Of a stretch of DNA of 64,000 bases, positions 39,394 through 48,360 are shown in pieces (position 1 is the first letter of the stretch; each line of letters begins with the position of its first letter). Both the position numbers and the translations under genes were made by a program. The stretch is taken from contig NZ_LSZO01000217.1 of assembly GCF_001580025.1 (NCBI RefSeq), positions 1 through 64,000 of the forward strand, in the 5' to 3' direction. The notes under the pieces were generated by a model. The model searched no databases. It was not told where the DNA came from and saw nothing but the letters and a program-made list of their open reading frames with translations. Source of the stretch: Ventosimonas gracilis. GTDB taxonomy: Bacteria; Pseudomonadota; Gammaproteobacteria; Pseudomonadales; Pseudomonadaceae.

Positions 39394-40422
39394 TTAAACA
39401 GTAGCCCCTTCGCCCCAAGTGTCACTGAGGATATGTCCTGCTGCCAACGGGTCATTGGGATCTACCCCCAATTGCGAGAAGCCATAAACAAATCCGCGCC
39501 CACTAACACGCGGCAAGACGGCGGTTTGCCCAGCAAGTTCCGTTCGCCCACGCAGATAAACAGTAAATTCGCCGCCAATAATGGAGCGGGAGGTTAAACA
39601 GTCGCCAACTTCCACCAGCCCACGCGCGGCGAGTGCCGCCAAATGCGCGCTGCTGCCAGTACCGCAAGGGGAACGGTCACAGCGCCCGGGCGCAAGTGTT
39701 GTGCAGGTTTGCCAAGTCCTGTCATCCACTTGTTGGCGAAACATCACATAAGCCAGTTGATTAAGCGCTGGCTGTTCGGGGTGATTAAGGGTTATTTGAT
39801 GGCTGATTTGTTCGCGTAATCTCACGCCCGCTTCGGCGAGTTTTCGCGCATTATGCGGTTCAATAGTCAGATTTAATTGATCGACATCCATTAACGCATA
39901 CCAGCAGCCACCAAAAGCAATATCGGCTTTAATGCGGCCAAAGTCTTGCGTTTCTACTTCAAGATCCATCGCGCTTGCAAAAGAAGGCGGCATATCCAAC
40001 GATACCTCAAGACAGCGCCCGTCCTGGCATTTGGCCACAGCCGTTACCAAACCGGCCGGGGTTTCTAAAACAACAGTGGTTTGCGGTTCAGTCATCGGCA
40101 AAATACCGAGCTCCAATAAAGCGGTAGTCACACAGATGGCATTGCTGCCAGACATGGGGTGTGCCCGGTCGGCTTGTAATATAATAAACGCCGCATCGGC
40201 TTCTTTCGTTGTTGGTGGCAATAATAGATTAACCGACATTTGTAGACAGCCGCGCGGTTCCAAACAAACAAAGCGACGCAAACTGTCATCGACCTGATTG
40301 ATATGGTTCATTTTATCCAGCATGGTTTTACCGGGGATATTGAGCACTCCAGCGGTAATGACTTTGCCAATTTCACCTTCACAGTGCACATCGACCAATT
40401 GCAAGGTTTTCTTCCAGCGCAT
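39394..40422 (-). CDS. Proline-racemase-family protein, Ser/Cys type (copy 2)
   Basis: A 342-residue paralogue of the preceding gene product, again with Ser91 (HPMSGSNAI) and Cys253 ([12 protein letters not shown]) at the two catalytic places. It shares VDVHCEGEIGKVI and ADIAFGGCWYALMD. The two Ser/Cys proteins resemble each other more than the Cys/Cys epimerase at 43223-44245, so they form a pair that could act as a hetero-oligomer or on different isomers; this is inference. A strong hairpin separates it from the aldehyde dehydrogenase gene upstream, so its expression may be lower. Confidence 0.85.
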   Translation of the reverse strand: MRWKKTLQLVDVHCEGEIGKVITAGVLNIPGKTMLDKMNHINQVDDSLRRFVCLEPRGCLQMSVNLLLPPTTKEADAAFIILQADRAHPMSGSNAICVTTALLELGILPMTEPQTTVVLETPAGLVTAVAKCQDGRCLEVSLDMPPSFASAMDLEVETQDFGRIKADIAFGGCWYALMDVDQLNLTIEPHNARKLAEAGVRLREQISHQITLNHPEQPALNQLAYVMFRQQVDDRTWQTCTTLAPGRCDRSPCGTGSSAHLAALAARGLVEVGDCLTSRSIIGGEFTVYLRGRTELAGQTAVLPRVSGRGFVYGFSQLGVDPNDPLAAGHILSDTWGEGATV

Positions 40423-40443
40423 CGTTCATTTCCTTAAAATATT

Positions 40444-40473
40444 AACCCCGGCCTTCTTTTGCAAGCCGGGGTT
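40444..40473 (-). terminator. Strong hairpin between aldehyde dehydrogenase and racemase genes
   Basis: AACCCCGGC (40444-40452) and GCCGGGGTT (40465-40473) form a perfect 9-bp stem with a 12-base loop. On the minus strand it is followed by AATATTTT, and the plus strand also has a T-run. It probably ends part of the transcripts after the aldehyde dehydrogenase gene. Confidence 0.65.
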
Positions 40474-40477
40474 TTAA

Positions 40478-41956
40478 TTACTTGATATACCAACCCCAAG
40501 GTTCATCGCTGTTGTAGCGGGTAATTTGTTTCGTTTCCAGATAATTATTCAGTCCCCATTCGCCAAGTTCGCGGCCAATACCGGATTGTTTATAACCGCC
40601 CCAAGGTGCTTCGGTAAAGGTCGGCTGTGAACAGTTAATCCAGACAATACCGGCACGCAGTGCTCTGGCAACCCGCTCGCAGCGCATGCTGTCTTTGGAC
40701 ATGACCGCCGCGCCCAAACCAAAGCGTGAATGATTGGCCGACTGCACGGCTTCTTCTTCGCTATCAAAGGGACGAATAGCCACTACCGGGCCAAAGATTT
40801 CTTCATTCCAGATAAAGCTGTCTTCAGGGACATCGGCAAAAACCGTAGGTTCAACAAAATAACCTTTATCAAACCCTGCCGGACGTTTGCCGCCGCAAAC
40901 CAAACGAGCATTTTGTTGTTTGCCTTTTTCAATGGCGGCGAGTACCTTGTCATATTGGCTTTTATTAACAATCGGGCCTAATAAAGTGTCTTCTTGTATG
41001 CCGTTGCCAATGGTAATTTTTGCCGCTTGCTGCGCAATACACGCCAACAGCTTTTCATAAAGCGGGCGCTCCACCAATACGCGGGAAGTCGCCGAACACA
41101 CTTGACCCTGGTTAAAGAAAATACCAAACATGACCCACTCCACCGCCTGTTCAATATCGCTGTCAGCAAATACGATAAAGGGCGATTTTCCGCCTAACTC
41201 CAGACTGATATTTTTAATATCGCGGGCAGCCGCGGCCATAATGCGACTACCGGTAGGCACGCTGCCGGTAAAGGCGAGTTTATCTACATCTGGATGTTCA
41301 GCAAGCGGCGCACCGGCGTCTTTGCCAAGGCCCGTTAGCACATTTAAAACCCCCGCGGGCAGTCCTGCCATATCTGCAATTTCGGCCAGTTTTAATGCCG
41401 TTAATGGAGTTAGTTCAGAAGGCTTAAGCACCATGCAGCAACCCGCCGCCAGTGCCGGAGCGACTTTCCAGGCGGCCATTAACAGCGGGTAGTTCCACGG
41501 AATAATGGCACCGGCTACGCCTATGGGTTCTTTGCGGATTTTCGTTTTAAAACGCGTATCGCCAAGCGAAAGCGGATATTCTTGATTGCTGTCCAATTTT
41601 TCTGCAAGGTCTGCATAAAAATCAAAGCAACCGGCGCTGTCATCCATATCCGCCAAGGCTTCGGTTAATGGCTTGCCGTTATCTTTTACTTCCAGCTCGG
41701 CCAATGGTTTTCTTTGCGCCCTGATGCCGTCTGCAATCTTGCGAAGAAACACCGCACGCTCAGCGCCGCTGGTTTTCGGCCAATGACCTTTATCAAAAGC
41801 ACTGCGCGCCGCTTTAACGGCGGTGTCAATATCTTCACTACTGGCGGCGGCTACTTGGCAGATCAGTGTTTCATCGGCCGGGTTAATCGTTTCAAAAGTA
41901 CCGCCTTTAATAGGGGCGACCCATTGGCCGTTAATGTAGAGTTTGTTGCTATTCAT
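40478..41956 (-). CDS. NAD(P)-dependent aldehyde dehydrogenase
   Basis: A 492-residue class I aldehyde dehydrogenase with the full active site: Asn in IIPWNYPLLMAAWK, Glu253 in LELGGKSP and Cys287 in NQGQVCSATSR. In hydroxyproline breakdown the last step is oxidation of 2-oxoglutarate semialdehyde to 2-oxoglutarate, and position suggests this role. However, the sequence, including GQVCSATSR and the DEPWGWY tail, is more like betaine/aminoaldehyde dehydrogenases, so the substrate is uncertain. It lies 19 bases downstream of the FAD oxidoreductase gene. Confidence 0.88.
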   Translation of the reverse strand: MNSNKLYINGQWVAPIKGGTFETINPADETLICQVAAASSEDIDTAVKAARSAFDKGHWPKTSGAERAVFLRKIADGIRAQRKPLAELEVKDNGKPLTEALADMDDSAGCFDFYADLAEKLDSNQEYPLSLGDTRFKTKIRKEPIGVAGAIIPWNYPLLMAAWKVAPALAAGCCMVLKPSELTPLTALKLAEIADMAGLPAGVLNVLTGLGKDAGAPLAEHPDVDKLAFTGSVPTGSRIMAAAARDIKNISLELGGKSPFIVFADSDIEQAVEWVMFGIFFNQGQVCSATSRVLVERPLYEKLLACIAQQAAKITIGNGIQEDTLLGPIVNKSQYDKVLAAIEKGKQQNARLVCGGKRPAGFDKGYFVEPTVFADVPEDSFIWNEEIFGPVVAIRPFDSEEEAVQSANHSRFGLGAAVMSKDSMRCERVARALRAGIVWINCSQPTFTEAPWGGYKQSGIGRELGEWGLNNYLETKQITRYNSDEPWGWYIK

Positions 41957-41975
41957 TGGAGCGTCTCCTTACCGG

Positions 41976-43226
41976 TTAAAAGCGCGTTGCGCGAAATGGG
42001 GTTAAATCCTGTGAAGGGGTTTTAGCCAGGGCAAGTTCTGCAATCAATCGACCGGTGGTTGCACCTAGAGCGAGACCCAACTGGCCGTGACCAAAAGCCA
42101 AAAGCACATTATCAAGGCGCGGACTCTTATCAATAATGGGTTTGGTATCGGGTAGAAAAGGCCGCCAGCCCACGCCAAACTCTACCGGCTCGGTATTTAA
42201 TTGCGGCAGCAGTTTTTTGGCTTTATCCAATATAATTTGTGCCCGGTTAAAGTTGGGCTGTGCATTATTGCCAGCAAATTCAATGGTGCCGCCAATTTGC
42301 AGGCCACGTGTCATCGGAGTAAAACAAAAACCACCGTCTGCATAAATGATGGAATGGCGAATTTCTACTTGTGGATCAGGCAAAACCGCCTGATAACCAC
42401 CAATAGCGGCAAGGGGTACTTTATTGATGCCTAATTGGCGGAAAAACGCTTTTGAACCATTACCGGCCGCCAATACCAAAGTATCGGCAGGCAGTTGTTC
42501 GCCGCTGGCCAGTAAAACCGCGCTGGCTTTACCATTTTTTTCTTCCAATGCATTCACTTTGCCCAATATCCGTTTACCGCCCTTGGCGATAAAACTGGTC
42601 GTAAGCGCCGCAATAAATCCTTCAGTATCGGCAACCGCTCGCCATTCCGGCAGCAATACAGCGTATTTGAGTTTGCCGGCTAAAGCCGGTTCCAATTCGG
42701 CAATGGCCGTTTCATTTAATTCTTCTACTTTAAACCCCAACTCTTTACGAAGTGCAAAAAAAGCGCGCTCATGTATCAGGTCTTTTTCTTGACCAAACAA
42801 TTCAATGACCGGACGTTCGCCGAGCAGCTTTTTATCTTCGCAAGCATCCAGCAAAGGCGCGTAATCGTCATAAATATGATGGGTAAGGCTCGCCAGTGCT
42901 TTGGCGATTTCACGGATGCGGTGTTGTCGTGCACAAGCAATAAAACGTAAAAACCAAGGCAATATCGCAGGTAATACTTTTGGCCGAAGTGCCAACGGTC
43001 CTGTTTGGTCAAGCAGCCAGCCGGGGATTTTCTTTAATATGCCGGGCTTTGAAAGCGGAATCACTTCACTGACGGCAATCTGCCCGCAGCTCCATTTGGC
43101 GGTGGAATCACCGGGTTCTGCCGGGTCAATCAAGGTGACTTGCCAATTTTCCCGCTGTAAATATAAAGCGCAGCAAATACCGACAATGCCGCCGCCAATC
43201 ACAATAGCTTGTTGTGCGTCGCTCAT
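41976..43226 (-). CDS. DadA-like FAD oxidoreductase, probable D-hydroxyproline dehydrogenase
   Basis: A 416-residue flavoprotein of the D-amino acid dehydrogenase type. The N-terminal dinucleotide loop [20 protein letters not shown] and the C-terminal [20 protein letters not shown] are typical. In hydroxyproline catabolism such an enzyme oxidises cis-4-hydroxy-D-proline to 1-pyrroline-4-hydroxy-2-carboxylate and passes electrons to the respiratory chain. The ATGA overlap with the 4-hydroxyproline epimerase gene fits this job. A general D-amino acid dehydrogenase activity is the alternative. Confidence 0.85.
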   Translation of the reverse strand: MSDAQQAIVIGGGIVGICCALYLQRENWQVTLIDPAEPGDSTAKWSCGQIAVSEVIPLSKPGILKKIPGWLLDQTGPLALRPKVLPAILPWFLRFIACARQHRIREIAKALASLTHHIYDDYAPLLDACEDKKLLGERPVIELFGQEKDLIHERAFFALRKELGFKVEELNETAIAELEPALAGKLKYAVLLPEWRAVADTEGFIAALTTSFIAKGGKRILGKVNALEEKNGKASAVLLASGEQLPADTLVLAAGNGSKAFFRQLGINKVPLAAIGGYQAVLPDPQVEIRHSIIYADGGFCFTPMTRGLQIGGTIEFAGNNAQPNFNRAQIILDKAKKLLPQLNTEPVEFGVGWRPFLPDTKPIIDKSPRLDNVLLAFGHGQLGLALGATTGRLIAELALAKTPSQDLTPFRATRF

Positions 43227-44245
43227 ATATTTTCCTTTTGTGCGGAAAAGTCATTCAGGCTAAAGCCATTCCAATAAGGCTCAGTTTTATTAACCCAAAT
43301 GGTGTTTTCACCGGTAATAAAGGCTCGACCCTCTACACTGGGTAGAACCGCTTGCGTGCCGTCCGCTAAAACCGTTACTTCTTCTACCCTGCCAATAAAA
43401 TAACTGCCGATCAGGCTTTCATGTTTAAACGGTTCGTGTTTTTTCAGTAACCCTTTAAAAAAACGTTGTGCTACCCGTGCCGAGGTTCCGGTACCACAGG
43501 GTGAACGGTCGATTAGCTCACTTCCAGCAATGACTACCGAGCGCCCATCAGCATCGCTGGGCTTGCCTGCCCACATGCAGTGTTTAACACCGGTAATACC
43601 GGGATTTTCTGGATGGACGATGGAAAATTCATGATTGACTTGTTGTTGTAACTGCCAGCCATAATCGAGCAATTGTGCCGGGGTAAAGTGCTCACAGCCT
43701 GGGTAATGGGCTTGTGGCTCAATAATCGGATAAAAATTACCGCCATAGGCAATATCAAAGATCAATTCGCCCAGCGGTTTAAAATCCATACGCAAACCCC
43801 TTGCCAATAAAAAACTGGGGACATTGGTAAAGCGTACCGAGTGAATTTTATGGCCTTGCTTTTGATAACTTGCCGTGACTTGTCCAGCCGGGACATCAAC
43901 CGTTACTTGGCCTTCTTGTTTGGGTTTAATTAAGCCTTGTTCCAGCGCAAAGGTAATGGAGCCAATGGTGGCATGACCGCACATCGGCAAGCAGCCGGAG
44001 GTTTCGGCAAAAATAAGGGCAAAATCGGACGTTTCAGTTAATGGTGGATAAAACAAGGTGCCGGACATATGCGCATGGCCGCGCGGTTCGAGCATAAGTG
44101 CACGGCGAATCCAGTCGTATTCGGCGATAAAGTGCTCGCGCCGTTCACTCATGGTTTTGCCATAAAGTTCCGGTGCGCCTGCGATGACCATACGTACTGG
44201 CATGCCTTCGGTATGACCTTCGATAGTTTTAAATAGGTGTTGCAT
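43223..44245 (-). CDS. 4-hydroxyproline 2-epimerase, Cys/Cys type
   Basis: A 340-residue enzyme of the proline racemase family with both catalytic cysteines, Cys89 ([10 protein letters not shown]) and Cys250 ([11 protein letters not shown]). The N terminus ([18 protein letters not shown]) and [16 protein letters not shown] are characteristic of epimerases that convert trans-4-hydroxy-L-proline to cis-4-hydroxy-D-proline. The deaminase gene upstream and the FAD oxidoreductase downstream complete the pathway. The stop overlaps the oxidoreductase start by 4 bases. Confidence 0.9.
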   Translation of the reverse strand: MQHLFKTIEGHTEGMPVRMVIAGAPELYGKTMSERREHFIAEYDWIRRALMLEPRGHAHMSGTLFYPPLTETSDFALIFAETSGCLPMCGHATIGSITFALEQGLIKPKQEGQVTVDVPAGQVTASYQKQGHKIHSVRFTNVPSFLLARGLRMDFKPLGELIFDIAYGGNFYPIIEPQAHYPGCEHFTPAQLLDYGWQLQQQVNHEFSIVHPENPGITGVKHCMWAGKPSDADGRSVVIAGSELIDRSPCGTGTSARVAQRFFKGLLKKHEPFKHESLIGSYFIGRVEEVTVLADGTQAVLPSVEGRAFITGENTIWVNKTEPYWNGFSLNDFSAQKENI

Positions 44246-44259
44246 AGTTCACCTTTGCT

Positions 44260-44284
44260 CCCTCTCCCATAAAAGGGAGAGGGG
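44260..44284. repeat. REP-like palindrome inside the hydroxyproline operon
   Basis: CCCTCTCCC (44260-44268), a short AT loop, then GGGAGAGGGG (44275-44284). It is the same palindrome as at other gene ends and lies between the deaminase gene and the epimerase gene. Confidence 0.7.
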
Positions 44285-44313
44285 AAAATATCGACCATTG
44301 GCGACAATATCGT

Positions 44314-45192
44314 TTATTGAGCGAGTTCAAATACCTTGCGGAACTCGGTCTTTTCTTCATCCGTTAATGGCAGAAGTGGTGCACGCGCAGGACCTGATTT
44401 AAAACCGGCCAGTTCTGTGCCGTATTTAACTTTTTGTACAAACTTGCCACTTTCAAGGTTTGCCATAACCGGGAAGAGTTTGCGCATTACCGCTTGTGCA
44501 CCGCGAATATCGCCGCTACTGAACTTGTTATAAAGTTCATTGGCCTGCGGACCGAAAGCATTGGCCGGGCCGCAAATCCAACTGGTCGCACCCCAGAGTA
44601 AAAAGTCCAGCGCCTGGTCATCACTGCCGCAAGACAATTGAATTTTGCCTGAGTATTTTTCGCCAATTTCAATGGCACGCAACAGTTCGCCACTGCTTTC
44701 TTTAATGGCGATCACTTGCGGATGGTCTTTAAAGGCTTCAACAATCTCCATACCCACTGCGGTATTGGTGCGTACCGGATAGTTGTACAGGGTTAAGGTG
44801 ATTTGCGGGAAGGCGGCAAGAATAGCCTTATAGTGAGAAAGTAATTCGGCCTGTGAAGGCAGGCAATAATAAGGCGCGGCAATCAGTAGATTGTTATAAC
44901 CGCAATCAACGGCTTGCTGCACTTGTTCAATCACTTCACGGGTGCTCGAACCGTTCGCGCCTGCCATCAACATACCGCGCTCACCGACCACCTCTTTGGC
45001 GGTTTTCATCACCTGGCGGCGTTCTTCGTTGGACAGTGCGTAGTATTCGCCAGTTGAACCCAATACCACAAAACCGCTTGCGCCGATTTTAAGATGGTAT
45101 TCGAGCAGGTCGGCAAAGACTTCATGGTTTACCGAGCCGTTATCGTGCATCGGGGTAATAATGGCCGGGATAATGCCTTTAAGTTGTAACAT
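44314..45192 (-). CDS. DapA-family enzyme, probable pyrroline-4-hydroxy-2-carboxylate deaminase
   Basis: A 292-residue aldolase-class protein of the DapA/N-acetylneuraminate lyase family, with the GSTGEYYALSNEER loop, Tyr138 in LYNYPVRTNT and the Schiff-base Lys164 in VIAIKESSGE. Dihydrodipicolinate synthase itself is unlikely in this context. In hydroxyproline pathways a DapA homologue deaminates 1-pyrroline-4-hydroxy-2-carboxylate to 2-oxoglutarate semialdehyde. The ATG at 45192 is used because GGAGA lies 6 bases upstream; an ATG four codons earlier overlaps that ribosome site. Confidence 0.87.
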   Translation of the reverse strand: MLQLKGIIPAIITPMHDNGSVNHEVFADLLEYHLKIGASGFVVLGSTGEYYALSNEERRQVMKTAKEVVGERGMLMAGANGSSTREVIEQVQQAVDCGYNNLLIAAPYYCLPSQAELLSHYKAILAAFPQITLTLYNYPVRTNTAVGMEIVEAFKDHPQVIAIKESSGELLRAIEIGEKYSGKIQLSCGSDDQALDFLLWGATSWICGPANAFGPQANELYNKFSSGDIRGAQAVMRKLFPVMANLESGKFVQKVKYGTELAGFKSGPARAPLLPLTDEEKTEFRKVFELAQ

Positions 45193-45212
45193 GCTAGTCT
45201 CCATTGACGGGG

Positions 45213-45881
45213 TTAATAGGCAAAGCGCCTAAGCAGGCGGGCTTCAATCAGCCCGACAAGACGGGTTAGCGGGAAAGCCACTAAAAAGTAAATCGCGGCA
45301 ACGGCGGATAAAAACTCCACCGGCCTTGCGGTGCTGTTGGAAATGTTTTGCCCGACAAACATTAAATCGGCTATGCCTACCGAGGAAATCAAGGCGCTTT
45401 CCTTAAACAGGCTGACGATATTGGAAAGCAACGGCGGAATGGCGCGCAGCAGCGCTTGCGGAAAAATCACATATTGGGTTTGAATGCGCAGTCCCAAACC
45501 CAATGCGGTGCAGGCATCGTATTGTTCACTGTTGATGGATTTGAGCGCACCACGAAAAGTTTCGCAGGTAATGGCGGACATAAACAAGGTCAGTGAAATC
45601 ACCACAGAAAGATAAGGCGGGATATTGATGCCAAATACCACCGGCAGGCAGAAAAATATCCAAAAGATCTGTATCAGTAATGGTGTACCACGAAAAAACT
45701 CGACAAATAAAGTGGTTGGCAAGCGCACAAAAAACCAGCGGGAATTACGCAATAATGAAAGCATAAAACCACACAGACTACCGATAAGCGCACAACTTGC
45801 AGTAAAGGCAAGCGTTACCCCAAGCCCTTTAAGCAATACCAGCCAAAAGGGCAATACGGCGGAAAAATCAAAACTGATCAT
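45213..45881 (-). CDS. Amino acid ABC transporter permease (His/Glu/Gln type)
   Basis: A 222-residue inner-membrane permease with about five helices and the EAA-type loop (EQYDACTALGLGLRIQTQYV, ILPQ-like IFPQALLRAIPPLL) that contacts the ATPase. It belongs to the polar amino acid permease family. The start at 45881 follows a CAGGAG ribosome site; the frame is open further up but overlaps the other permease gene. It pairs with the permease at 45887-46561 to form a heterodimer. Confidence 0.9.
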   Translation of the reverse strand: MISFDFSAVLPFWLVLLKGLGVTLAFTASCALIGSLCGFMLSLLRNSRWFFVRLPTTLFVEFFRGTPLLIQIFWIFFCLPVVFGINIPPYLSVVISLTLFMSAITCETFRGALKSINSEQYDACTALGLGLRIQTQYVIFPQALLRAIPPLLSNIVSLFKESALISSVGIADLMFVGQNISNSTARPVEFLSAVAAIYFLVAFPLTRLVGLIEARLLRRFAY

Positions 45882-45886
45882 GCTGA

Positions 45887-46561
45887 TTAACTCCTGCCGG
45901 TGGCGGCATCCTGTTTGCGCTCGATGTATTGCACCAGTTGGGCAATAGGCAGTGACAGGGCGAAATAAATCAATGCGACCACGCTGTAAGTTTCCAGCGG
46001 GCGATAAGCATCGGTGGCGAGCATTTTGGCGACGTACATTAAATCGCCGACGGCGACAATGGCGACCAGTGCGGTTTGCTGCAAGCCGCCTATGGCATTG
46101 GTCATCAATACTGGCGTTGCGTTGCGCAGTGCTTGCGGCAGTATGACAAACAAGGTGCGCTGCCAAGCTTTTAAACCCAGCGCCGTACAGGCATCCAGGT
46201 GTTCGCGCGGTATGGCCTGAACACCGGCGCGATAAGCTTCGGAATTAAACGCGGTCATATTTAATCCGAGCGCTAAAAAGCCCATCATGATCGGATCAAT
46301 AAAGACATTAAACAGCATCGGCACGCAGTAGAAAAACCAGACGACCTGCAATAACACCGGTGTGCAACGGAACAGTTCAATAAACATCTGCGCCGGAAAG
46401 CGGATAAAAAACCAGCGGCTTAACGTCATCAAACAAAGAACAAAACCGCAAACAAGACCAATCAGATTGGAAACCACGGCGAGCTTTAAGGTGACTTGCA
46501 ATCCTTCCCACAGCATGGGCAGGCTGCCGCTTAAAAAATGAAAATCAAACTGATAATTCAT
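45887..46561 (-). CDS. Amino acid ABC transporter permease (His/Glu/Gln type)
   Basis: A 224-residue permease similar in size and layout to its neighbour: GLQVTLKLAVVSNLIGLVCGF near the start, WFFYCVPMLF, and the EAA loop REHLDACTALGLKAWQRTLF, ILPQALRNATPVL. It starts 11 bases after the ATPase gene and ends 5 bases before the next permease gene, so the transporter is encoded as a unit. Confidence 0.9.
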   Translation of the reverse strand: MNYQFDFHFLSGSLPMLWEGLQVTLKLAVVSNLIGLVCGFVLCLMTLSRWFFIRFPAQMFIELFRCTPVLLQVVWFFYCVPMLFNVFIDPIMMGFLALGLNMTAFNSEAYRAGVQAIPREHLDACTALGLKAWQRTLFVILPQALRNATPVLMTNAIGGLQQTALVAIVAVGDLMYVAKMLATDAYRPLETYSVVALIYFALSLPIAQLVQYIERKQDAATGRS

Positions 46562-46572
46562 GGTCGCGCCCG

Positions 46573-47409
46573 TTAATTAAAGTGGATGACCTTTTCCAGA
46601 AACTCGCGTGTGCGCGTTTCTTTGGGTTGTTTGAAAAGCTGTTCGGGCGGGCCTTGTTCAATAATTTTGCCGTCGGCGCAGAACACTACGCGAGTGGCAA
46701 TGTGTTTGGCAAAATGCATATCGTGGGTGACGATAATCATCGCCATATGTTGTTCAGCCAGTTGCAGCATGACGTTTTGCACTTCAATGACCATTTCCGG
46801 GTCGAGTGCCGATGTGACTTCATCAAATAGCATTAAACGCGGTTCGAGCATTAAGGCACGGGCAATGGCGACACGCTGTTTTTGTCCACCGGAAAGTTGA
46901 CTGGGATAGCTGTTGATTTTTTCTTCCATGCCTAAACGTGCTAAAAAGTGGCGGGCTTTTTCGGTCGCCTGTTGTTTGGACAGGCCATGCACTTTGCAGG
47001 GTGCCAAAATCATATTGCCGAGTACGGATAAATGCGGAAACAAGGTGTAGTGCTGAAAAACCATGCCGATTTGTTGTTGCAAATGGGCATCCAGCGGTTT
47101 GCCTTTATGTTCTGCGGCTCTTATATAGGTTTGTCCTTGAAAACAAATGGTGCCGCCTTGAATGCTTTCCAAGCCCATCAATACGCGCAGCAAGGAGCTT
47201 TTACCGCTGCCACTGGGCCCGATAATCACCAAGCGGTCATCGGCGCGCATATCCAAATCCATCTTATCCATCACCACCAATTGATTGCCGTAGGTTTTAT
47301 AAACACCGCGCAAACTGATAAAGCTTTGTTCACCGGTGATTTCAGTGTCTGTTTGCTTTGCGGGTTGTACTTCGCTTTGCTTTTTAACCGATTTTATATT
47401 GGCGTTCAT
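46573..47409 (-). CDS. Amino acid ABC transporter ATP-binding protein
   Basis: A 278-residue ATPase with Walker A (IIGPSGSGKSSLLRVL), Q-loop (GMVFQHYTLFPHL), signature LSGGQKQRVAIARAL, Walker B LMLFDEVTSALDPE and the switch His in IIVTHDMHFA. It is of the HisP/GlnQ type. The first 28 residues, rich in Lys, Gln and Thr, extend beyond the usual start, so a later start is possible though no better ribosome site is evident. Confidence 0.93.
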   Translation of the reverse strand: MNANIKSVKKQSEVQPAKQTDTEITGEQSFISLRGVYKTYGNQLVVMDKMDLDMRADDRLVIIGPSGSGKSSLLRVLMGLESIQGGTICFQGQTYIRAAEHKGKPLDAHLQQQIGMVFQHYTLFPHLSVLGNMILAPCKVHGLSKQQATEKARHFLARLGMEEKINSYPSQLSGGQKQRVAIARALMLEPRLMLFDEVTSALDPEMVIEVQNVMLQLAEQHMAMIIVTHDMHFAKHIATRVVFCADGKIIEQGPPEQLFKQPKETRTREFLEKVIHFN

Positions 47410-47426
47410 GGTGTTTTCCCTTGACT

Positions 47427-47450
47427 AAAGCCGCTTTTTCAAGCGGCTTT
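47427..47450 (-). promoter_or_regulatory. Intercistronic hairpin after binding-protein gene
   Basis: AAAGCCGCTT (47427-47436) and AAGCGGCTTT (47441-47450) form a perfect 10-bp stem with a 4-base loop between the binding-protein gene and the ATPase gene. Such hairpins commonly protect the abundant binding-protein mRNA and limit read-through to membrane components. Confidence 0.6.
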
Positions 47451-47466
47451 ATGGATTGCGCAATGT

Positions 47467-48303
47467 TTACTTCGCAGCTTTTGCAACCTCGGCAAAAGCT
47501 TGATCCATCCAGCGCGCAATATCGCCATTGTCGATACGATGGGTGATATAAATATCCAGCACGGCCAAGTCAGCCGGAGAAATATTCCGTGGCAATCCGA
47601 AGCCAATGCCTTGTTTTGCAATCGCAGGGTTCGGGTAGATTTCCCTGACCCAATCATTGGCAAGGGCAAATAAATGATTGGTTGAGGCTTCATCGGACAA
47701 TATATCCGCGCGTTTGGACATCAGCGCAAGCCGTGTTTCATCCATGCCGGGCAGGCGCATGATATTGGCCTTTTTCATAACCTCGGTGGTGGCTTTATCA
47801 CCTACAGCGCCCGACATCACGGCAATATTAATGCCGGCTTTGTCATAATCGGCCACAGCGGTTGTGCTATCTTTAAACTTTGGATTATCTTTATGCACCA
47901 GGAAATTAACCTGATAATCCACCGCCGCTTTGGAAAAAGCCACCGCCAAGGCGCGTTCTGGAGTGGGATTAAGCGCCATCGCCATATCCCATTTATTGCC
48001 TTGCAATCCGGCAACAATGGCATCCCAGGTGGTATCGACAAATTCAACTTTAACTTTGAGTACCTTTTCACCAAAGTCACGGCATAGCTCAGAAAATATG
48101 CCGCTGTATTCATTGGTCAGCGGGTTTTTCATCACATAGGGTGCAGCCACTGCCGCTCCGCAACGTAATACGCCGGCTTTTTGTACGTTTTGCCAGACAT
48201 TGGCATCGGCGGCCTGCGCCGTGCCTTGCAGCAGCAAGGCGACACTGGCAGTTATTATGGAAAAAGCATTTAGCTGTTTTTTCACTTGTTTAATCAGATG
48301 CAT
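47467..48303 (-). CDS. Periplasmic amino acid-binding protein (family 3)
   Basis: A 278-residue solute-binding protein with a signal peptide ending TAQAA, then WQNVQKAGVLRCGAAVAAPY, LCRDFGEKVLKVKVEFVDTT and NKWDMAMALNPTPERALAVA. A strong AAGGAG ribosome site lies before the ATG. It is about half identical by eye to the next protein upstream, so one transporter is served by two binding proteins. The ligand is inferred to be hydroxyproline or a related imino acid from the island's enzymes. Confidence 0.9.
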   Translation of the reverse strand: MHLIKQVKKQLNAFSIITASVALLLQGTAQAADANVWQNVQKAGVLRCGAAVAAPYVMKNPLTNEYSGIFSELCRDFGEKVLKVKVEFVDTTWDAIVAGLQGNKWDMAMALNPTPERALAVAFSKAAVDYQVNFLVHKDNPKFKDSTTAVADYDKAGINIAVMSGAVGDKATTEVMKKANIMRLPGMDETRLALMSKRADILSDEASTNHLFALANDWVREIYPNPAIAKQGIGFGLPRNISPADLAVLDIYITHRIDNGDIARWMDQAFAEVAKAAK

Positions 48304-48360
48304 GGTATTTCTCCTTATATTTAAGCCAACATGGCCGGACTTGTTATTTAAATAGTTAGA

